Assembly: GCA_022484805.1 (NCBI GenBank)
Contig: JAKVKP010000005.1
Location: 45,671-109,670 of the forward strand
Direction of reading: 5' to 3'
Length of the DNA: 64,000 bases
DNA from: Streptococcaceae bacterium
GTDB taxonomy: Bacteria; Bacillota; Bacilli; Lactobacillales; Streptococcaceae
A model generated the notes under the pieces. It saw only the letters and a program-made list of their open reading frames with translations. It had not been told where the DNA came from and ran no database searches. Each line of letters opens with the position of its first letter. The stretch's first letter is position 1. This document shows positions 1 to 8,227 of the stretch, one piece after another. A program made the position numbers and the translations under genes.

Positions 1-1
1 A

Positions 2-703
2 GATGATCAGCAATTTTGGCGTTCTTTTGGTATTTCAGTATTTCGAGTGTTTGCTGCATTAATTCTAAATTTAGTTTTAATCGTGACGATGGCATATCCT
101 TTAGGGAAATCGCAGAGAGTTTTTCGATCACGTAAAATATTTATGAATTTGATGATTTTTGCAATGCTATTTTCTGGAGGTATGATTCCAACATATTTAG
201 TTGTTCGAAATTTAGGGCTCTTAAATTCAATTTGGTCATTAATCTTGCCAGGAGCCGTGCCGATTGGTAGTGTTATCCTAGTAATGAATTTTTTCCGAGG
301 TATACCAAAATCCTTAGAAGAATCTGCTTTATTAGATGGTGCCAATCCTTGGGATGTGTTATGGAAAATATATATTCCAATGTCAATGCCATCTTTAGCA
401 ACGGTATCACTGTTCAGTATTGTTGGTAGCTGGAATGACTTCATGGGTGGTTTAATTTATATGACAAGTAAAGAGAACTATCCTTTGATGACTTATATTC
501 AATCATTATCAATTAATATTGCCGAAACAATTCGAAATTCTGCCAACCTGTCGTCTGATCAATTAACAAGCTTGCTCGCAGTATCTGACCGTAATTTGAA
601 TGCTGCTAAAATTGTGATTGCGATTGTTCCATTATTAGTTATCTATCCATTTTTACAAAAATATTTTGTACAAGGAATTGTTGTTGGTGCAGTAAAGGAG
701 TAG
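2..703 (+). CDS. Carbohydrate ABC transporter permease, LplC/YtcP type (5' end outside window)
   Basis: Inner-membrane permease subunit of a binding-protein-dependent sugar importer. The open frame runs into the window from its left edge without a start codon, so the N-terminus is missing; about 233 residues are visible where the family usually has about 290-300. The visible part has several hydrophobic segments and the cytoplasmic EAA-type loop (EESALLDGANPWDVLWKIYIPMS), which docks to the ATPase. The C-terminal insertion with SADQLTSLL-like spacing and the ending VQGIVVGAVKE are typical of the LplC/YtcP subgroup for complex oligosaccharides. The next gene, a YesL-like protein, begins 7 bp after the stop, an arrangement common in such sugar operons. 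The substrate cannot be told. Confidence 0.85.
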   Translation, partial: DDQQFWRSFGISVFRVFAALILNLVLIVTMAYPLGKSQRVFRSRKIFMNLMIFAMLFSGGMIPTYLVVRNLGLLNSIWSLILPGAVPIGSVILVMNFFRGIPKSLEESALLDGANPWDVLWKIYIPMSMPSLATVSLFSIVGSWNDFMGGLIYMTSKENYPLMTYIQSLSINIAETIRNSANLSSDQLTSLLAVSDRNLNAAKIVIAIVPLLVIYPFLQKYFVQGIVVGAVKE

Positions 704-709
704 ATTTAA

Positions 710-1330
710 ATGCAGGATTTTTTCCGAGTAGATGGTTTATTTTATCGAGTCTTAAGCAAAATCTGGGGTTTAATGGTCTTAAATTTATTAATTCTGATTT
801 CAAGTCTACCAATTGTTACAATTGGTGCTGTCCAGACGGCAAGTTTTACAGTGCTCTCTAAAATGATTCGTGAGGGAGAAACTAAAATTATTTCTATCTA
901 CTGGCAGTCATTTAAGAAAAATTTCAAGCAGAGTACAATTGCTTGGCTGATTCTCGTAGTGGTTATTTACATTCTTGCGGTGGACTGGGTTTATTTCATT
1001 CAATTTAAACAGCTCGGAAATTGGTTTGCGGTTGGCGCACTGATTGCGACTATTTTAATCGCAAATATTTGGCAATTTTTATTCTTTTACTTATCACGTT
1101 TTAATGACACATTAAAAAAAGCATTGATTAATATAGTGAAAATAAGTTTTTCACACCCGTTATTGAGTATTATTTCGCTTGTTATTATGTTTGGCCCAAT
1201 ATTATTAATGTTTCTTTCTTCTTATTTGTTTGTTTTTAGTTTATTCATTAGTGTTTTTATTGGACTTAGCTTTAATCTCTTCTTGAGAACCTACTTACTA
1301 CTAGCAATTTTTACAAAATATGAAAATTAA
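710..1330 (+). CDS. YesL-like DUF624 membrane protein
   Basis: A 206-residue integral membrane protein with about five hydrophobic segments, starting FRVDGLFYRVLSKIWGLMVLNLL. This N-terminal pattern followed by a loop with TASFTVLSKMIREGE is the signature of the DUF624/YesL family. These proteins are encoded next to ABC sugar importers of the LplABC type, as here. Their molecular role is not established; an accessory or assembly function for the transporter is only inferred from context. It is the last gene of the transporter operon and is followed by a clear terminator. Confidence 0.8.
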   Translation: MQDFFRVDGLFYRVLSKIWGLMVLNLLILISSLPIVTIGAVQTASFTVLSKMIREGETKIISIYWQSFKKNFKQSTIAWLILVVVIYILAVDWVYFIQFKQLGNWFAVGALIATILIANIWQFLFFYLSRFNDTLKKALINIVKISFSHPLLSIISLVIMFGPILLMFLSSYLFVFSLFISVFIGLSFNLFLRTYLLLAIFTKYEN

Positions 1331-1342
1331 TCATGATGTGAT

Positions 1343-1376
1343 AAACACTCTTTCATAATTGTTAGAGTGTTTTTTT
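1343..1376 (+). terminator. Rho-independent terminator of the sugar ABC operon
   Basis: Perfect 9-bp inverted repeat (AAACACTCT at 1343-1351, AGAGTGTTT at 1364-1372) followed by a run of T, 13 bp after the stop codon of the YesL-like gene. Confidence 0.85.
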
Positions 1377-1453
1377 AGCACCACTAATTTCCAGTTTACG
1401 TTATACTAGATTTATTGAAATAAGTGAATTAGGAAATGGAAGAGAGAGTGCAA

Positions 1454-1795
1454 ATGATGGTTAATCCAAATAATCAGTCAATTCAAAAAATTAATCAATT
1501 TAGAGATGATCGTAACTGGCGTCAGTTTCATAATGAAAAAGATCTAGCGCTTTCAATTAGCTTAGAAGCTGCGGAGCTTTTAGAAATATATCAGTGGAAA
1601 ACAGCCGAAGAAGGCAATCAAGCATTAGATCATATTAAAGAGGAGCTGGCCGATGTTTTAATATATGCCTATATGCTTGCAGATAATTTGCAATTGGATA
1701 TTGATCAAATTATTTCAGAAAAAATTGTCAAGAATGCGTTAAAGTATCCAATTAATAAAAGTAAGGATTCACGCCAAAAGTATTCTGATTTATAA
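1454..1795 (+). CDS. MazG-like nucleotide pyrophosphohydrolase
   Basis: A protein of about 113 residues of the all-alpha NTP pyrophosphohydrolase superfamily, which hydrolyses (d)NTPs to the monophosphate and pyrophosphate and may clean non-canonical nucleotides from the pool. The opening FRDDRNWRQFHNEKDLALSISLEAAELLE, with the ExxEL metal-binding motif, and the later KEELADVLIYAYMLAD, with a second E/D metal pair, match the short single-domain RS21-C6/MazG-like proteins. An in-frame ATG at 1436 has almost no spacing to a ribosome site. The ATG at 1454 or 1457 follows a purine-rich GGAAGAGAG, so the shorter start is preferred. Monocistronic; the exact substrate is unknown. Confidence 0.75.
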   Translation: MMVNPNNQSIQKINQFRDDRNWRQFHNEKDLALSISLEAAELLEIYQWKTAEEGNQALDHIKEELADVLIYAYMLADNLQLDIDQIISEKIVKNALKYPINKSKDSRQKYSDL

Positions 1796-1872
1796 TTACC
1801 TCTTATCAATGACTGAATTATAAATCTAGTTGATTGTGTTACTTCAAAACTTGGCAATGACAAAAATTTATT

Positions 1873-1903
1873 ATAACGTGATAGATTTTAGCTATCACGT
1901 TAT
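1873..1903. other. Perfect 12-bp inverted repeat without T-tract
   Basis: Arms 1873-1884 and 1892-1903 are perfect inverted copies (ATAACGTGATAG and its complement) around a 7-nt loop. No run of T follows on either strand, so it is a stable hairpin or a protein-binding palindrome rather than a simple terminator. It lies in the leader of the amino-acid ABC operon. Confidence 0.5.
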
Positions 1904-1930
1904 ATAGATATTATATTGTAAAAAAAAACT

Positions 1931-1966
1931 AACAATCATTATACTAATGGTTGTTATATTTTTTTA
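1931..1966 (+). terminator. Terminator-like hairpin immediately upstream of the amino-acid ABC operon
   Basis: Arms AACAATCATT (1931-1940) and AATGGTTGTT (1946-1955) pair with one G-U wobble and are followed by ATATTTTTTT. The hairpin ends only about 20 bp before the first ABC gene. It is either the terminator of the MazG-like gene or an attenuator in the leader of the importer operon. Confidence 0.6.
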
Positions 1967-1987
1967 AAACCGAAAAGGGGTGAGAAT

Positions 1988-2647
1988 TTGGATATTCAGA
2001 TGATGGAAGAAGCCTTGCCAGAGTATCTACATGCAATGGGCTTAACGCTTAAGCTTGCTCTCATTGGAATGGCATTGGCTTTAATCATCGGTATATTAAC
2101 TAGCTTTGTCATCTACTTTAAAATACCATTGTTAAAACGTATTGCGGCAACCTATACAGAGTTATCTAGAAATACACCCTTACTAATTCAGTTGTTCTTT
2201 TTATATTATGGTCTCCCTAGAATTGGTATTTCATTGCATAAAGAAACGGTCGGTATTATTGGGTTAGCTTTTCTCGGAGGTGGCTATATGAGTGAAGCTT
2301 TTCGTGGTGGGCTAGATTCTGTATCAAAGATTCAAATTGAAAGTGGTAAGGCGATTGGTCTATCAACTTTCCAATTGGCACGTTACATTGTCTTTCCACA
2401 AGGCTTTGTTAATAGTGTGCCTGCTGTTGGCGCTAATTGCCTATTCTTACTTAAGGAAACGTCAATTTTTTCAGCAATTGCAATTATGGACTTAACGAAT
2501 GTCACTCGTGATTTAATTGGTATGTATTATTTGACAAAAGAGTATTTATTAATGCTTGTTTTAAGCTATGCCATTATTTTAATTCCATTAAGCTTACTGA
2601 TTAGTTTTGTGGAAAGGAGGGTACGTCATGGTGCATACGGGACTTGA
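1988..2647 (+). CDS. Polar amino acid ABC transporter permease (first of two)
   Basis: Membrane subunit of a HisMQ/GlnP-type importer, 219 residues with about five transmembrane segments. The motif ESGKAIGLSTFQLARYIVFPQG is the EAA loop that contacts the ATPase, and ELSRNTPLLIQLFFLYYGLP is characteristic of the polar amino acid family. A TTG start at 1988 is preferred because GGGGTGAG lies just upstream at normal spacing; an ATG at 2000 is an alternative. It overlaps the next permease by 20 bp, so the two are translationally coupled. The four genes (two permeases, ATPase, binding protein) make a complete importer. Substrate not determinable; glutamine/glutamate, arginine or cystine are all possible. 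Confidence 0.85.
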   Translation: MDIQMMEEALPEYLHAMGLTLKLALIGMALALIIGILTSFVIYFKIPLLKRIAATYTELSRNTPLLIQLFFLYYGLPRIGISLHKETVGIIGLAFLGGGYMSEAFRGGLDSVSKIQIESGKAIGLSTFQLARYIVFPQGFVNSVPAVGANCLFLLKETSIFSAIAIMDLTNVTRDLIGMYYLTKEYLLMLVLSYAIILIPLSLLISFVERRVRHGAYGT

Positions 2648-3311
2648 TATTTTGTTGGATGGTAATAACCTCACACGTCTATTAGCCGGTCTTTGGTTAG
2701 CCGCTAAAATATCGTTGATTGCTTTAATTATCGGTTTATTTCTTGGTACAATTTTTGGTATAGCTAGAACAACTAGATTTAAAGTATTACAATTTATATT
2801 TAAACTTTACTTGGAGATTTTTAGAATTATTCCATTACTTGTTTTATTATTTGTTTTTTATTACATATTACCTGAGAGTTTAAATATTCATATCGATAAT
2901 ATCAAAGTTTCAATCATTGTCTTTGTACTATGGATTTCTGCTGAGACTAGCGATATTGTACGCAGTGCCTTGATTAGTGTTCCAAAAACACAAATTGATG
3001 CGGGTCGTGCGATTGGATTAAATCGAGTTCAGCAGTTTTTATTCATTTATTTACCACAGGGCTTGCCCTTAGCCATTCCCGCACTGATTAATTTAGTTAC
3101 GAGAGTCATCAAAACGACCTCGTTATTATTAATTATCGGAGTGCCTGAAGTCATAAAGGTTGGTCAACAGATTATTGAAAACTATACAATTAAAATTCCA
3201 ACTGCGTCATTGTGGGTTTATGGCTTTATATTTATTTTATATTTCGCACTATGTTATCCATTAACGAAATTATCAAAGAGATTAGAGCGAAAATTGGGAG
3301 GTGTACGCTAA
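2628..3311 (+). CDS. Polar amino acid ABC transporter permease (second)
   Basis: Partner permease, 227 residues, with the conserved EIFRIIPLLVLLFVFYYILP segment and the EAA loop DAGRAIGLNRVQQFLFIYLPQG. The two permeases would form a heterodimer. The ATG at 2628 is chosen because GGAGG sits 7 bp upstream; a more upstream TTG frame extension has no ribosome site. The gene overlaps the end of the first permease and its stop abuts the ATPase gene with no gap, indicating one tightly coupled transcript. Confidence 0.85.
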   Translation: MVHTGLDILLDGNNLTRLLAGLWLAAKISLIALIIGLFLGTIFGIARTTRFKVLQFIFKLYLEIFRIIPLLVLLFVFYYILPESLNIHIDNIKVSIIVFVLWISAETSDIVRSALISVPKTQIDAGRAIGLNRVQQFLFIYLPQGLPLAIPALINLVTRVIKTTSLLLIIGVPEVIKVGQQIIENYTIKIPTASLWVYGFIFILYFALCYPLTKLSKRLERKLGGVR

Positions 3312-4043
3312 ATGTCAGTCATCGAGGTACAAGGTATTCATAAAAATTTTGGCGAAAACGAGATTTTAAAAGGTGTTTCATTATCAATTGAAAAAGGTCA
3401 AGTTTTAGTGCTTCTAGGTCCCTCAGGCAGTGGGAAAAGTACATTATTAAGAACCTTAAATGGTTTAGAGACAATTGATCAAGGCATAATCCTTTTTAAT
3501 GGTCGACCGCTTGAGCAGAGTGAAAAAGCGTGGCAAAAGGTGAGACCAGATATTGGGATGGTATTTCAAAGTTATGATTTGTTTCCGAATTTAACCGTAT
3601 TAGAAAATATTTTGCTTGGACCACTTAGAGTGCAAAAACAAAAACGTGAAACAATTGAGAAAGAAGCACTGATTTTGCTAGAACGTGTTGGTTTAAAAGA
3701 TAAAGCAAAAGTCTATCCGAGAGAGTTATCAGGTGGTCAAAAACAACGTGTGGCAATTGTCCGTGCTTTAATTATGAAACCTAAACTTCTACTTTTCGAC
3801 GAAGTAACTGCATCATTAGATCCAGAAATGGTACGAGAAGTGTTATTGGTCATTCAGGATTTAGCAGCTGACGGCATGACGATGTTTATTGTGACGCATG
3901 AGATGAATTTTGCTCGACAGGTTGCAGATAGAATCATCTTTATGGATGATGGTAAAATATTAGTTGAGGCAGATAGTGAGAATTTCTTTAATCAAATTGA
4001 AAATTCACGAGTAGAAAAATTTTTATCGAGTTTAGCATTTTAA
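3312..4043 (+). CDS. Polar amino acid ABC transporter ATP-binding protein
   Basis: Cytoplasmic ATPase of the importer, 243 residues. It has Walker A (GPSGSGKST near residue 36), Q-loop (VFQSYDLFPNLTVLENI), signature LSGGQKQR, Walker B LLLFDE followed by the D-loop SALD-like ASLDPE, and the H-loop VTHEM. One oddity is DEVTASLDPE, where most GlnQ-type proteins read DEPTSALDPE. The ATG directly follows the previous stop and is preceded by GGGAGG. It drives import through the two upstream permeases. Confidence 0.9.
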   Translation: MSVIEVQGIHKNFGENEILKGVSLSIEKGQVLVLLGPSGSGKSTLLRTLNGLETIDQGIILFNGRPLEQSEKAWQKVRPDIGMVFQSYDLFPNLTVLENILLGPLRVQKQKRETIEKEALILLERVGLKDKAKVYPRELSGGQKQRVAIVRALIMKPKLLLFDEVTASLDPEMVREVLLVIQDLAADGMTMFIVTHEMNFARQVADRIIFMDDGKILVEADSENFFNQIENSRVEKFLSSLAF

Positions 4044-4073
4044 AAATAGAGTTTATCACTAAGGAGTATGAAA

Positions 4074-4934
4074 ATGAAAAAATGGCAAAAGATTTTGGGG
4101 CTAATTGCAATTATTGGGTTGAGTTTCAGTTTAGCATCATGTGGTTCTTCGAGCAGCAAAAGTAGCGATGATTCGGACAATCCTTCAAGTGTTGATGCAA
4201 TCAAAAAACGTGGGAAAATTAGAATTGCAGTATTCGGTGATTTATCACCTTATGGTTATTTAGATGCCGAAGGTAATAATCAAGGATATGATGTTTACCT
4301 TGCTAAACGTATTGCTAAAGATTTACTTGGTAGTGAAGATAAGGTTGAATTTGTTGTCGTTAATGCAGAAGAAAGAGTAGATGCCTTAAAATCGAATAAA
4401 GTTGATTTGGTCTTAGCGAATTTCACTAAAACTGCTGAACGAGAAAAAGTGATTGATTTTGCTAATCCGTACATGAAAGTTTCTGTTGGTGTTGTTTCTT
4501 TGAAATCTAATCCAATTACTTCAGTGAATCAATTGAAAGATAAGTCAGTCATCGTCAATAAAGGGACAACTGCTGAACAATATTTTACAAAGGAGCAACC
4601 AGATGTGACACTTGAAAAGTATGAATCAAAAACACAACAGTTTCAAGCTTTAACAGATGGTCGCGCTGATGCTTTAGCTGATGATAACAGTTATCTATAC
4701 GCTTGGGTGAAGGAAAATCCAGATTATGAAGTTGGTATTAAAGAACTAGGCGAAGTTTCAACAATTAATCCTGGAATTAAAAAAGGGAATAAATCTTTAT
4801 TAGATTGGACTAACAAAGAATTAGAAAAACTTGGGGAAGAAAAATTCTTTGAAGCAGATTATAATGCAACACTCAAAGATTTCTTTGGTAGCGATATTAA
4901 AGCCGAAGATATTGTGTTGGAAGGTAAAGAATAA
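4074..4934 (+). CDS. Amino acid ABC transporter substrate-binding lipoprotein
   Basis: Extracellular solute-binding protein family 3, about 286 residues. A lipoprotein signal is visible: positively charged MKKWQK, a hydrophobic core, and the lipobox LASC with the acylated Cys near residue 24, then a Ser/Asp-rich linker. The mature domain begins VDAIKKRGKIRIAVFGDLSPYGYLDAEGNNQGYDVYLAKRIA, typical of this family, and continues with the conserved RVDALKSNKVDLVLANFTKTAERE segment. ATG 4074 lies 8 bp after AAGGAG; the ATG at 4068 is too close. It is the last gene of the importer operon and should determine its substrate, which resembles glutamate/aspartate or cystine binders but is not certain. 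Confidence 0.88.
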   Translation: MKKWQKILGLIAIIGLSFSLASCGSSSSKSSDDSDNPSSVDAIKKRGKIRIAVFGDLSPYGYLDAEGNNQGYDVYLAKRIAKDLLGSEDKVEFVVVNAEERVDALKSNKVDLVLANFTKTAEREKVIDFANPYMKVSVGVVSLKSNPITSVNQLKDKSVIVNKGTTAEQYFTKEQPDVTLEKYESKTQQFQALTDGRADALADDNSYLYAWVKENPDYEVGIKELGEVSTINPGIKKGNKSLLDWTNKELEKLGEEKFFEADYNATLKDFFGSDIKAEDIVLEGKE

Positions 4935-5139
4935 ATAAATGAATTAATTAGAAAGCGGGTTATTTTTAGTATTCTCCCAAAAAATAGATTTTAACTCTAA
5001 TCTTTGGTGGTGCTGTTTTTAATCTAGCTTTTTATTTATAACTAGATGATTGATATTGTAATTATTTTATTAATAAGTTGAGCTTCGAGCAGTATCTAGA
5101 AAAATATGTTAATGTATTCTTAGATAGAGGAGGTTTATT

Positions 5140-5976
5140 ATGTCAATTCCAAATTACTATTTACTAGATGGCTATAAGTTGCCTCAGGTTGGTTTCGGAA
5201 CTTATGGCTTAAATGGCACATCAGGTGTTCGAGTAATTGAAACAGCCTTAGATACAGGCTATCGTCTGATTGATAGCGCATTTAATTATGAAAATGAAGG
5301 GACTGTTGGGCAAGCAATTCGTAATAGTAGTGTTCTGCGCTCGGAAATTACTGTCACTTCAAAATTACCCGGTCGTCATCATAAATATGCGCAAGCGCTG
5401 GATACGATTCAAGAATCTGTTTTGCGAACAGGGTTGGATTATTTAGATTTATATTTAATTCACTGGCCGAATCCCAAAGAAGACTTATATGTAGAGGCGT
5501 GGCAAGCTTTAATTGATGCCAAGCGCTGGGGCTGGATTCGTTCAATTGGAGTTTGTAATTTCTTGCCTGAGCACCTTGAACGCCTAGAAAAGGAAACTGG
5601 TGTCTTGCCTGTTGTGAACCAAATTGAATTACATCCAAAATTTAATCAAGCAGTGCAGAGAGACTATGACCAATCCAAAAAAATAATTACAGAAGCGTGG
5701 AGCCCATTAGGTCGTGCCAGTGATATTTTAAAAAATGAAGTAATCGGGGGTATTGCTCAAAAATATCGGAAATCAATTCCACAGATTATTTTACGCTGGC
5801 AAGTTCAATTAGGTGTCTTACCAATTCCAAAAGCGAGTCACATTGCACGGCAAGAGCAGAATATCGCAATTTTTGACTTTAATTTAACGGCTGAGGAAAT
5901 GGCATTAATTAATCAGCTTAATCAAACGGATGGTCGTTTGCAAAATCAAGATCCCAGCGTTTACCAAGAGTTTTAA
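5140..5976 (+). CDS. Aldo/keto reductase
   Basis: NAD(P)H-dependent carbonyl reductase of the AKR5 type, 278 residues, TIM barrel. The catalytic tetrad is visible: Asp and Tyr in LIDSAFNYENEG, Lys in TVTSKLPG, His in LYLIHWPNP. The C-terminal coenzyme site is recognisable as IPKASHIARQEQN, close to the usual IPKS...R. It is preceded by AGGAGG with good spacing, stands alone, and is followed by a strong terminator. Members reduce diverse aldehydes and ketones, including methylglyoxal and 2,5-diketogluconate; the substrate here is unknown. Confidence 0.88.
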   Translation: MSIPNYYLLDGYKLPQVGFGTYGLNGTSGVRVIETALDTGYRLIDSAFNYENEGTVGQAIRNSSVLRSEITVTSKLPGRHHKYAQALDTIQESVLRTGLDYLDLYLIHWPNPKEDLYVEAWQALIDAKRWGWIRSIGVCNFLPEHLERLEKETGVLPVVNQIELHPKFNQAVQRDYDQSKKIITEAWSPLGRASDILKNEVIGGIAQKYRKSIPQIILRWQVQLGVLPIPKASHIARQEQNIAIFDFNLTAEEMALINQLNQTDGRLQNQDPSVYQEF

Positions 5977-6012
5977 GTAATGATTTGTTTTGCAAATTAA
6001 ATATGGATGTTT

Positions 6013-6040
6013 GGCAGTCGTCTTCGGACGACTGCCTTTT
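6013..6040 (+). terminator. Terminator with UUCG tetraloop
   Basis: A perfect 10-bp stem (6013-6022 and 6027-6036) closes a C(UUCG)G tetraloop and is followed by TTTT. It terminates the aldo/keto reductase gene 37 bp upstream. Confidence 0.85.
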
Positions 6041-6048
6041 ACCATTGT

Positions 6049-6160
6049 CACTTACTCACCGAGAATTTCGGTATGAAATTTGAGGCAGTTAGTGACAAAT
6101 GCTCCAACAACACTTACTCACCGAGAATTTCGTTATGAAATTTGAGACAGTTAGTGACAA
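6049..6160. repeat. Tandem pair of 50-bp imperfectly palindromic repeats
   Basis: Copies at 6049-6098 and 6111-6160 are identical at 48 of 50 positions and are separated by 12 bp. Each begins with CACTTACTCACC and ends with CAGTTAGTGACAA, so the ends are near-inverted copies and each unit can fold into a hairpin. There is no coding frame. They look like a small interspersed palindromic element. Confidence 0.7.
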
Positions 6161-6240
6161 AGGTACTTAGCTTTATTTCTTTCAGTGTGATTTCATAGAA
6201 CATTGAAAGATTAGCTTTCACTGAGTACCATAAAGCCTGC

Positions 6241-6440
6241 TTTGAATGCTACAGTTTTAGAAATGCTTATAGATTATACTTGATGTTATGCGGATTTCCC
6301 GATGTTTCTCGGAAAGCTTGGATTATTTGCCAATATCAGGGTGATTATTGCCAGATTTCCCGATGTTTCTTGGAAAGCTTGGATTATTTTCAGATATCAG
6401 GGTGATATCGTTGTAGGACGACATGCTTTTTTTAATTTTT
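6241..6440. repeat. Dispersed intergenic repeat family, copy 1 (internally duplicated)
   Basis: Contains two 53-bp direct repeats (6293-6345 and 6354-6406, about four differences), each with the core CCCGATGTTTCT and AAAGCTTGGATTATTT. The same core recurs at 28972-29015. The opening segment at 6241-6269 (GAATGCTACAG...) recurs at 39603-39631. The rest of this 528-bp gene-free stretch holds the terminator and 50-bp repeats listed separately and the promoter region of the DeoR-type gene. Confidence 0.7.
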
Positions 6441-6503
6441 CGCTTATAAATACTTGAAAATACTTAAAAATACATATATTATATAAGTGTATAGGAGGCT
6501 ATT

Positions 6504-7262
6504 ATGTATCAAGAACAGCGAATAGAAGCGATATTAAAACTTTTAAATCAACGTGGCCAAGTATCAATTAAAGAAATTATGCAAAAATTTGATATTTCTC
6601 GCGATACAGCTCGGCGAGATATTATTGAAACTGTCGAGACTGGACGCGCAATTCGAACTCATGGTGGCATCATTCCTGCTAAGCAAACTTTTCCAGTACT
6701 AGATTTTTTTGAGCGTCAAAAAGATTCAAATCCCAATCGAGCATTACTTGCCAAGCGTGCTGCTGATTTGATAAAGACAAACGCAGTTTATTTTATAGAT
6801 GTTTCAACAATTTTATTGGAAATGACGAAGCAAATTAGGACTAAATGTCGAATATATACTCACGCACTAGATAATGCGACTATTTTATCTGGTCAAACCG
6901 AGGTAGCACTGACTTTATTAGGTGGCGATTTTGATCATAAAAACCGTTTTTTCTACAGTCAAGAGAGTCTAGAAATTATTGATAATATCAAATTTGATAT
7001 TGCCATGATTGGTGGAGCTAGCTTAGAAGCGGATGGTATCTATTTCAAAGAGCCAGAAAATGCAAAAATTAAGCAGCATATTGTTAAAAATGCGCATCAG
7101 GTTGTATTAGTTGCAGAAAATCGGAAATTTTTTAAACAATCTAATTTTAGAGGTGCCCAGTATGCTGATATTGATATTCTAATTACAGATCAGCCACTGA
7201 ATAAACAACAGCGAAGCTTATTTCCTGTTGAGACACAAATTATTGAAGTATTGTCAGATTAA
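6504..7262 (+). CDS. DeoR/GlpR-family transcriptional regulator
   Basis: A 252-residue repressor. The N-terminal winged helix-turn-helix (residues 1-57, YQEQRIEAILKLLNQRGQVSIKEIMQKFDISRDTARRDI) is followed by the loop RTHGG, both diagnostic of the DeoR family. The C-terminal sugar-phosphate sensing domain has LLGGDFD, IGGASLEADGIYF and VVLVAENRKFFKQSNF. AGGAGG lies upstream of the ATG. The HAD phosphatase gene follows after 27 bp and is probably co-transcribed, suggesting control of a sugar-phosphate process. The effector is unknown. Confidence 0.9.
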   Translation: MYQEQRIEAILKLLNQRGQVSIKEIMQKFDISRDTARRDIIETVETGRAIRTHGGIIPAKQTFPVLDFFERQKDSNPNRALLAKRAADLIKTNAVYFIDVSTILLEMTKQIRTKCRIYTHALDNATILSGQTEVALTLLGGDFDHKNRFFYSQESLEIIDNIKFDIAMIGGASLEADGIYFKEPENAKIKQHIVKNAHQVVLVAENRKFFKQSNFRGAQYADIDILITDQPLNKQQRSLFPVETQIIEVLSD

Positions 7263-7289
7263 TTCAAATTATTTTTGAGGAGGACAATT

Positions 7290-8120
7290 ATGCAGAAAGT
7301 AAGATTAGTAATGAGTGACATTGACGGTACGATTTTGAATGGTCAACATCAATTGACTTCAGCTGCAAAGAGTAGTGTGAGTGAGTTAGTTTCACAGGGT
7401 ATTTATTTTATTTTAGCTTCTGCCAGACCGCCTAAGGCAATGATTGGCATTGCAGAAGAATTAAAAATAAAAATGCCATTAGTTGCTTTCAATGGTGCTT
7501 TAATCACAATACCGGTAGCAGCTGGGCAATTTAAGGAAATTTATAGCTTACCACTTGAAAAGCTAGATGCAATCCTAGTTTTACAAACACTAAAGGGCTT
7601 TGAAGGCAGTATTAGCACCAACGTCTATGCTTCAGATCATTGGTTTGTTGAAAAGATAGACCATTGGAATCAAATTGAAAGTGACATTACAGGTATTACA
7701 CCAGAAATTATTGACTTTGAGTCATTAATTACATCGGAAATAGCGCTTCATAAAATTCTTTGTATTGGTGAGCCAGATGAGTTGACAAAGTTTGAGGCTG
7801 CTCTTGAGCGCTTAAATATTTTTGGTATTTCATTTGTACGTTCAAAAGCAAATTATTTAGAAATTATAAATACGCAGGTTTCCAAATTAGGTGCCATGAT
7901 TGAATTAAGTCGGTTATTAAAAATTCCATTAAGAGATATTGTGGCAATTGGCGACAATGATAATGACTTACCAATGATTGTTCATTCGGGATTAGGGATT
8001 GCAATGGGGAACGCTTCAGTCGAGATACAAAATCAGGCAGATAGAGTGACCTTAAGCAATAATGATGAGGGATTTGCGCATGCACTCAATTCTCTAATCG
8101 CAGTTGAAAATTTTGAATAA
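7290..8120 (+). CDS. Cof-type HAD-IIB sugar phosphatase
   Basis: Haloacid dehalogenase-like hydrolase, 276 residues, predicted cytoplasmic phosphatase acting on sugar phosphates or flavin-type phosphates. Motif I is MSDIDGTILNG, with nucleophile and acid Asp; motif II is ILASARPP; motif III Lys is near KLGAMIELSRLL; motif IV is AIGDNDNDLPMI. A cap domain of the IIB type lies between them. ATG 7290 follows GAGGAGG at proper spacing. It sits directly behind the DeoR regulator and probably shares its transcript. Confidence 0.87.
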   Translation: MQKVRLVMSDIDGTILNGQHQLTSAAKSSVSELVSQGIYFILASARPPKAMIGIAEELKIKMPLVAFNGALITIPVAAGQFKEIYSLPLEKLDAILVLQTLKGFEGSISTNVYASDHWFVEKIDHWNQIESDITGITPEIIDFESLITSEIALHKILCIGEPDELTKFEAALERLNIFGISFVRSKANYLEIINTQVSKLGAMIELSRLLKIPLRDIVAIGDNDNDLPMIVHSGLGIAMGNASVEIQNQADRVTLSNNDEGFAHALNSLIAVENFE

Positions 8121-8227
8121 CTATTATTCCAAATAGTTTATCTTTGACAATTTCCTAAGCAGAAGCTTAAGATGTTATTAGAAGTTAATTAATAATAAAT
8201 ATTTTAAATTATTTGGAGGTTATTCAG

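Noticed and set aside
6049..6160. CRISPR array
   Set aside because: Only two 50-bp units with a 12-bp gap and no cas genes; unit and spacer sizes do not fit.
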